Assembly (NCBI GenBank): GCA_938030705.1
Contig: CALHIR010000020.1
Location: 1 to 57,325, forward strand
DNA from: Candidatus Poseidoniaceae archaeon
Lineage (GTDB): Archaea > Thermoplasmatota > Poseidoniia > Poseidoniales > Poseidoniaceae
Direction: 5' to 3'
DNA length: 57,325 nt
Shown: positions 52,998 through 57,325 of the stretch, piece after piece
How the letters are laid out: each line of letters opens with the position of its first letter
How positions within the stretch are numbered: position 1 is the stretch's first letter
Notes under the pieces: model-generated
The model's input: only the letters and a program-made list of their open reading frames with translations
Databases searched by the model: none
Told to the model about the DNA's origin: nothing
Translations under genes and position numbers: made by a program

Positions 52998-54984
52998 CAG
53001 AATTACTTCCTGCTGTACGGTAAAAATTTGTTCCATCTGGCGTTGTGAACCATTCGTATCCATTCCCATCAACAGATTGAGCTGGAGTCTCTGGCGATGG
53101 CTCTTGGCTAGATACAAATTGAGGAGGGGTTGCGGGTGCAACGGGCTGTGTTTGTTGTTGGGCTGACAGAGCTGATTCGATTCCATCCTCAATAGCGAGT
53201 TGAATTTGCTGCGCAGCTGACTTTTTTCTCCTTCGCCTAACGACCAGAAGAAGAATTGGCAAACCACAGCAGACTGCTAATAGTCCACCTGCTCCTCCAC
53301 CAGAGTCGTCTTCAGCTTGTGTGTTTCCGATGTTGCGTTGTCCATCTTGGTCATCAATCGTAGTAGTCCCTTCAGGAACTTGGGTATGATGGGTAGCCGT
53401 GAGCCAATAATTCTGATCCATTGCTTGTTCTAGTGAGACGCTGCCTAACGATTTCACGGTGAAATCCATCATCCATGCCCCATCATCATTTGAACCGCCT
53501 GCGATTTTGTCTCCTATCTCAATAACGAGGATATATTCGCCATCTGCCTCAACTTCATACGATGATAAGGATGCAAACCAAGTATCAATTTTTGAACCAG
53601 CTTCGATGATAACAGGAGTCTCGCCAGCAACCATTTTTTGGTACTCCGCATTTGTCATGAGAGCGACATCAAAACCAGGCATGAATCCCGAGCCAAAATG
53701 CTTCCCCGAAACCGAATAATACAGTTCGTCACCTGTGTATAGTTCACCCAAATCAAATGTCAAGTACGAGTCATCTTCGATGTAATGGCGACTCTTTGTC
53801 CAACCAAACCAACTTGATGACAGCGTCGCTTCATCAACGAGTATTTCGGCATGAATTGGACGAGTTTCTGCACCCCCTCCGACTGGGGAGTCCGTGTTAT
53901 CGAGAATGATGGAATACGTGTTCTGTTCGGGGAATGTGTAGGACCATGCGTCCCAAGAATCAGTGTTAATCAAGCTAGCATGGCCTAGCACTGATACATT
54001 TTCTCCATCAAGGTACCTCAATGCTTCAGTGGTGTTGAGGATTAAAACATCAATTTCAGAAGTAAAACCTTCCAAATCTAACAAGAAGTCGAGTACTGTA
54101 CCCGCGCCTCGGAGGCCGAGTTCGCCATGCCAAGCCTCACCTGACTCAACCATACGACTTGTTTTGATAATATCATAATCGTCCATGGCATCCACATCGA
54201 AGTTTACGTCCACGACTGCGGCTTCTGCCATCTGGTTGGATTCGCCTCGTGGCCCATTTTCGATGAATATGCTCCATGAAGCAAGATAATCAGGCTCAAA
54301 GTACCAATTGTTGTAAGAAACGTCTAAGAATGTGGCATTTCGATTCCATGTATCTTCACCATTGACGAAGGAATCAATGTTTTTCCCTTCAACAATGAAC
54401 GCATCAAGGCCCCCAGAGAACCAATCCTCAAGATCTACATTCATCGTCAAGTGAGAACCTGGGCCAACTTGTCCGAAATCATACCTAAACATCTCACCGG
54501 GTTGAACGTAAAGCCTGTTTTCATAGTCGTAAAGAACAGAATCCGTCACCCTAGCGTATGCTCCATCATCGCCATATCCCTTATCGAGTGTTGCAGCTAC
54601 CAATCCGTCAGCCCCTCCGCTGAATCTCTCAGAATTATCATAAATGACAACATACTCATCACTTTCCTCGACTTGCCAAGTAAAAATACTGAATGTGGTT
54701 GAGAGCTCCGTTCCATTCGTCAGTGCAGTAGAAGGCGTGTAGGTTTCCCAATTTGATTTTTTCATCACAGTTATATCAATTGGATTTTCATCACTATCGT
54801 GACTTACCACAACCCACCATCCTGCAGGTATGGTTCCAAGTTCTACAACCAACTCACCTCCTGCGGCTATTTCAGTCCCGTTAGGGACGCCATAAGTTGT
54901 GGACTCCGCACTTGAAACTGAGATGAGTGGTGCCATCAAGGAAACAAAAAGAAGCAATACCAGTAAATTGGTTATTCTGGGCAT
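52975..54984 (-). CDS. surface protein with repeated beta-domains, membrane helix and GYEW domain
   Basis: 669 residues. Signal peptide MPRITNLLVLLLFVSLMAPLISVSSA. The external part has about four similar beta-sandwich units, each closing with a pattern like EYVVIYDNSE, WSIFIENGPRG, TYSIILDNTDS or EYILVIEIGDK followed by a Gly-rich turn, loosely like PPC or GOLD domains. A membrane helix (GGLLAVCCGLPILLLVV) is followed by RRRRKK, a linker, and a C-terminal domain with NGYEW, PDGT, NFYRTAG and WFKFEN. A TATA box at 55007-55014 makes ATG 54984 leaderless. The last 17 nt overlap repeat copy 2. Base composition is AT-richer than the rest of the window. Confidence 0.82.
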   Translation of the reverse strand: MPRITNLLVLLLFVSLMAPLISVSSAESTTYGVPNGTEIAAGGELVVELGTIPAGWWVVVSHDSDENPIDITVMKKSNWETYTPSTALTNGTELSTTFSIFTWQVEESDEYVVIYDNSERFSGGADGLVAATLDKGYGDDGAYARVTDSVLYDYENRLYVQPGEMFRYDFGQVGPGSHLTMNVDLEDWFSGGLDAFIVEGKNIDSFVNGEDTWNRNATFLDVSYNNWYFEPDYLASWSIFIENGPRGESNQMAEAAVVDVNFDVDAMDDYDIIKTSRMVESGEAWHGELGLRGAGTVLDFLLDLEGFTSEIDVLILNTTEALRYLDGENVSVLGHASLINTDSWDAWSYTFPEQNTYSIILDNTDSPVGGGAETRPIHAEILVDEATLSSSWFGWTKSRHYIEDDSYLTFDLGELYTGDELYYSVSGKHFGSGFMPGFDVALMTNAEYQKMVAGETPVIIEAGSKIDTWFASLSSYEVEADGEYILVIEIGDKIAGGSNDDGAWMMDFTVKSLGSVSLEQAMDQNYWLTATHHTQVPEGTTTIDDQDGQRNIGNTQAEDDSGGGAGGLLAVCCGLPILLLVVRRRRKKSAAQQIQLAIEDGIESALSAQQQTQPVAPATPPQFVSSQEPSPETPAQSVDGNGYEWFTTPDGTNFYRTAGSNSAWFKFEN

Positions 54985-55006
54985 ATATCAGTTATGACAT
55001 GAACAG

Positions 55007-55014
55007 CATATATT
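55007..55014 (-). promoter_or_regulatory. TATA box of the surface-protein gene
   Basis: Minus-strand AATATATG centred about 26 nt before ATG 54984; indicates a leaderless mRNA. Confidence 0.6.
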
Positions 55015-55108
55015 CATTGTGCATAGGAATTATCTTCGGAACGAAGGGGAATTTGTGGCAACTTGTGATTCAGAACCATGAGGGGTTTGGACTCCAAACC
55101 AAGCAACC

Positions 55109-55270
55109 GTGAGACTGCAAGCGGTTTTACATGGACGCTGGGGAGTCGTACAGGGCTGCAACTGTCGCTCCATTCTGGATGCCATCGCTTCGCTTCTCGC
55201 AGCACAGCGGCCTGATTTGGCCATGGTTCTCGTTGAGAAGGAACTCAATTCTCAAACTTGAGCCACTCAT
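55109..55270 (+). repeat. island repeat copy 3
   Basis: From GTG 55109 to TGA 55261 the plus strand reads VRLQAVLHGRWGVVQGCNC, then RSILDAIASLLAAQRPDLA, then MVLVEKELNSQT-stop; the 40-codon core starts at GGA 55142. It is nearly identical to copy 2. The opposite strand encodes VPEGTHGIRDEWLKFEN-stop, which looks like a degraded end of a GYEW-domain gene. The rest of the 54985-55371 interval holds only promoter elements for its flanking genes. Confidence 0.82.
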
Positions 55271-55371
55271 CCCTGATTCCATGGGTACCTTCAGGCACGT
55301 TTATGTTCAAGGGTGACAATTGTTGAACGCCCAGCAAATTTAACGGAGAAGAATTTATTTTCACATTTAAT

Positions 55372-57048
55372 TTGACCAGTTGCGTGGAGACCTTTTGGGA
55401 AGATGAGAGCTTCGAATCGAAGTTGAAAGAAGGGGTCCTTTTTCAAAAAAGATTCAAGATTCTCTACAGAATCCTGCTCGTTGTTTCTGGAATTCTACTC
55501 TTCTTCGTCGGGTGGATCATGTGGAATATACCACTTGAATCTGAAGATGGAACATCAAGTAGTTTATTCGTTAATATGAATGAGGCTGCAGGGTTTGATT
55601 TGGGATGGCCATTATTCTTTGGTGGTTTGTTTATTCAACTTTTTATTGCGCCGTGGTTTGCAATCTCCGGCCTTTCTGAGACAGGACGGCTTTCTATGTT
55701 GGTGCCAAAAGAGATACGAGAATATCGTGAATTGAAACGTGTAATTGAGTTCAGGAACAGTCACGGGGCGAGAAATCCTGGCAAAGAAGTTGAAGACCTT
55801 TACTGGGAGGCGTTGATGGATGAAAATCATCGCTATCACAATGATATTATCAGATACAAGTGGATGGACAAAGTCAAATGGAAACACCGTCCTGATGATT
55901 TCTTTGGACATGTTCGATACACAAAAGAAACAGGAGAATTTTCCTTGGAGAGTGTTGTACCAAAAACCTCCGTTGCTTATCGAAACTCCAATGTTACTTT
56001 CGATGAAAATCATAACGTAAATGGAGTCGCTAACCCTGCCATACATCCCCTTCGACGAGTCATTTCATTTCCTTTGATCCTGTTTTTTATGACTGCTTTG
56101 TCATCAATCTTGGAAGTCTCCGTTTTGGCCCAATCTGGAGCATCAAACCTACTCAAAGCCGAAAATCTCACATTTTTTGTTCTACCCTGTTTTTTCGCAT
56201 GGTTTTTCCTTAAACGAAATACAGACTTGCTACCGAGCCGCAAACGTAAACGCGAACAAAACACCAATGATTTGAGTGATGATGCTTTGCGTGAGAGACT
56301 TGAGCTATTACGCAGCAAATATGTATCGGTTCATGAACATGAAGAAAGGCAGGAGGCTATTAAATCCAGAAACATAAGACGGAATGGGGATACTAAATTA
56401 TCCACTACGACTGCGATTATTCTGATGGTTTCTATTGCTACAATCTCGGTAGGAAGTGATGCAAATCCTCTGGATTTCACATTGACATTTGGGTTTTCGT
56501 TATTGGCCATTAGTTTGCTAGCAGCCAAACATTTCAGGTTGGCCCCATTCGCTCTGAGTTTCAAAGGCTATCGCGTCACGCAGGAACATCTGTATCTTCT
56601 GGATGGCATTTACAGTAAAAAATTGAAACGGAATGAAATTCCTGAGCACTCTTGCGTTCGAATGATTGACTTATACCCTACGAATACGGTGAGGTACTTT
56701 AGCGGTCCAAACGTTTGTCTTCACCTCATTCGCCTCGTTCGAGATGAACCCGATCCTTTTGCTCGAATCGGCCAAGAAATCATCAAACCTGGATACAAAC
56801 TAAACGGCTACGATGAGACTTTTTTTGAGGGAGTAGGCCCTCGAAATGAGGGTGTCGAATGCTGGGTTGAAGACATCAAAATACGGTTTGAATTCAAAAC
56901 CAAAGCCGAGCAACGTGAATTTGCTGAAAAACTTGCATCGGATTTGTCTTTACCTCTTCGAGAGCATTGGCGGTGGAGCGATGACAAAAAATCCTATCTC
57001 TTTTGGCTTGGTTCAGATTGGGATTCAATTCCAAAGAATCTGAAATAA
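55372..57048 (+). CDS. multi-helix membrane protein of unknown function
   Basis: 558 residues from TTG 55372 (GTG 55384 is the alternative). AATTTAAC about 33 nt upstream may be its TATA box. Membrane helices occur in two pairs near the N-terminus (LYRILLVVSGILLFFVGWIMW; WPLFFGGLFIQLFIAPWFAISG), one pair near residue 230-280 and one near 350-390. A basic linker (LPSRKRKREQ) and a C-terminal soluble domain of about 160 residues complete it. The C-terminal part has alternating hydrophobic strands (YRVTQEHLYLLDGIY..., CWVEDIKIRFEFKT) that could be PH-like. AT-rich codon use compared with the left 50 kb. No family recognised. Confidence 0.72.
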   Translation: MTSCVETFWEDESFESKLKEGVLFQKRFKILYRILLVVSGILLFFVGWIMWNIPLESEDGTSSSLFVNMNEAAGFDLGWPLFFGGLFIQLFIAPWFAISGLSETGRLSMLVPKEIREYRELKRVIEFRNSHGARNPGKEVEDLYWEALMDENHRYHNDIIRYKWMDKVKWKHRPDDFFGHVRYTKETGEFSLESVVPKTSVAYRNSNVTFDENHNVNGVANPAIHPLRRVISFPLILFFMTALSSILEVSVLAQSGASNLLKAENLTFFVLPCFFAWFFLKRNTDLLPSRKRKREQNTNDLSDDALRERLELLRSKYVSVHEHEERQEAIKSRNIRRNGDTKLSTTTAIILMVSIATISVGSDANPLDFTLTFGFSLLAISLLAAKHFRLAPFALSFKGYRVTQEHLYLLDGIYSKKLKRNEIPEHSCVRMIDLYPTNTVRYFSGPNVCLHLIRLVRDEPDPFARIGQEIIKPGYKLNGYDETFFEGVGPRNEGVECWVEDIKIRFEFKTKAEQREFAEKLASDLSLPLREHWRWSDDKKSYLFWLGSDWDSIPKNLK

Positions 57049-57130
57049 AATGAAGACTAGATTTTCTTTGTCAAGTCCTTTCGCAGTTTTGAAAGAGATG
57101 TTAGAAGAATATCTCTAAGCGTATACAAGG

Positions 57131-57167
57131 GGGTGCCTCGTGTATGTATGCGTCGCTATCGGCACCC
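57131..57167. other. inverted repeat GGGTGCC...GGCACCC
   Basis: A 7-bp perfect inverted repeat (57131-57137 and 57161-57167) with a 23-nt spacer lies between the membrane-protein gene and repeat copy 4. It could be a transcription-end hairpin or an operator. The rest of 57049-57215 shows nothing recognisable. Confidence 0.35.
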
Positions 57168-57215
57168 ATGCGATTGCTCATTGGTCGAATATGAACGAAT
57201 AACAAGATTGACCCT

Positions 57216-57325
57216 TGTGAGTCTGAACCCATGTCGTCCGGAAACTGGGGAGTCGGAAAGGGGTGCAACTGCCAGCACATGCTCAGCGCAATAGCCTCAC
57301 TCATTCGAGCCCAGCGGTACGAGAT
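57216..57325 (+). repeat. island repeat copy 4, cut by window edge
   Basis: It shares CTTGTGAGTCTGAACC with copy 1 and continues into the GVGKGCNC frame. It differs from copies 1-3 more than they differ from each other but keeps the frame and the W-G-V-x-x-G-C-N-C and AIASL-x-x-AQR patterns. The 3' half lies outside the window. Confidence 0.7.
57231..57325 (+). CDS. small protein of the GCNC...NSQT family, partial
   Basis: ATG 57231 opens an intact frame MSSGNWGVGKGCNC, then QHMLSAIASLIRAQRYE, running off the right edge. This is the only copy of the island repeat in which the frame has an in-phase ATG, so it is probably the functional, or least decayed, member. The conserved GCNC could bind metal. 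The full family protein is expected to be about 45-50 residues if it ends like copies 1-3; that is inference. Confidence 0.5.
   Translation, partial: MSSGNWGVGKGCNCQHMLSAIASLIRAQRYE

Noticed and set aside
52798-53166. 122-codon plus-strand frame through repeat copy 2 into the surface-protein gene
   Set aside because: Its frame does not show the conservative pattern seen between copies and it runs antisense through the GYEW domain.
51921-57325. Integron attC array
   Set aside because: No RYYYAAC/GTTRRRY-like ends were seen in the copies and no integrase is in the window; the repeat shows protein-coding constraint instead.
1-57325. CRISPR array, insertion sequence, rRNA
   Set aside because: No short regularly spaced repeats, no transposase motif with terminal inverted repeats, and no rRNA-like stretch were found by reading.

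Overview
The window looks like a chromosome segment of a marine planktonic archaeon. The best fit is Thermoplasmatota, probably Marine Group II (Ca. Poseidoniales). This rests on archaeal information-processing genes (archaeosine transglycosylase TgtA, primase small subunit PriS, archaeal-size PheS, CTP-dependent riboflavin kinase) mixed with bacterial-type genes (SufE/SufS/SufBCD, RsuA-type pseudouridine synthase, BioY, TatC). Very large surface proteins with calcium-binding DxDGDG repeats, ATGA-type gene overlaps and several TATA boxes about 26 nt upstream of leaderless ATGs agree with this. The exact taxon is inferred and was not tested.

Layout. 1-824: 3'-truncated lipoprotein gene. 885-6020 (minus): SUF iron-sulfur operon sufC-B-D-S-E-T-like, with a NifU-like gene divergent at 6156. 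6671-8899: tgtA. 8966-14485: four overlapping genes for two ABC-2 export ATPase/permease pairs plus an AttH/CrtC-like protein. 14.5-18.1 kb: PH-domain membrane protein, TPR-like protein, truA, convergent ribK, small acidic protein. 18.1-22.2 kb (minus): pheS with two YbjQ-like genes, and an aminotransferase with a Zn-ribbon protein. 22339: tRNA-Thr(UGU). 22.4-25.6 kb: small membrane protein, folD, Pro-rich membrane protein, PHP phosphoesterase. 25.5-27.8 kb (minus): tatC and a PAP2 lipid phosphatase. 27.9-30.2 kb: GDPD converging on citrate synthase. 30.35-34.8 kb (minus): three-gene operon of a DUF4388/DUF835-like regulator, a DnaA/Hda-like AAA+ protein with a dead P-loop, and a YkgJ cysteine-cluster protein. 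34.9-39.1 kb: DUF309, two membrane proteins, Kbl, RsuA, and a small coiled-coil gene with an in-frame amber codon. 39.2-44.5 kb: subtilisin-like protease and primase flanked by two apparently frame-disrupted small genes, plus a structured 5' leader. 44.5-51.3 kb: TPR protein, small membrane protein, giant surface protein. 51.5-57.3 kb: accessory island.

The island is the most unusual part. Four same-orientation copies of a repeat of about 120-150 bp punctuate it, with one gene between consecutive copies: bioY, a surface protein, and an unknown membrane protein. The repeat carries a conserved plus-strand reading frame ending ELNSQT-stop. In three copies it also carries the antisense 3' end of a W-x-KFEN-stop reading frame, which in one copy is the real end of the surface-protein gene. 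That surface protein and the giant upstream protein share a short cytoplasmic C-terminal domain (NGYEW...PxGT...YRxAG...W). The part from about 53 to 57 kb is visibly AT-richer than the rest. Together this suggests a locus of repeat-mediated exchange of surface and transport genes.

Functionally the core of the window covers Fe-S cluster assembly, tRNA modification, lipid and membrane export functions and C1/amino-acid metabolism. BioY suggests salvage of exogenous biotin. Most gene pairs are separated by fewer than 60 bases or overlap, and several convergent pairs overlap at their stop codons.
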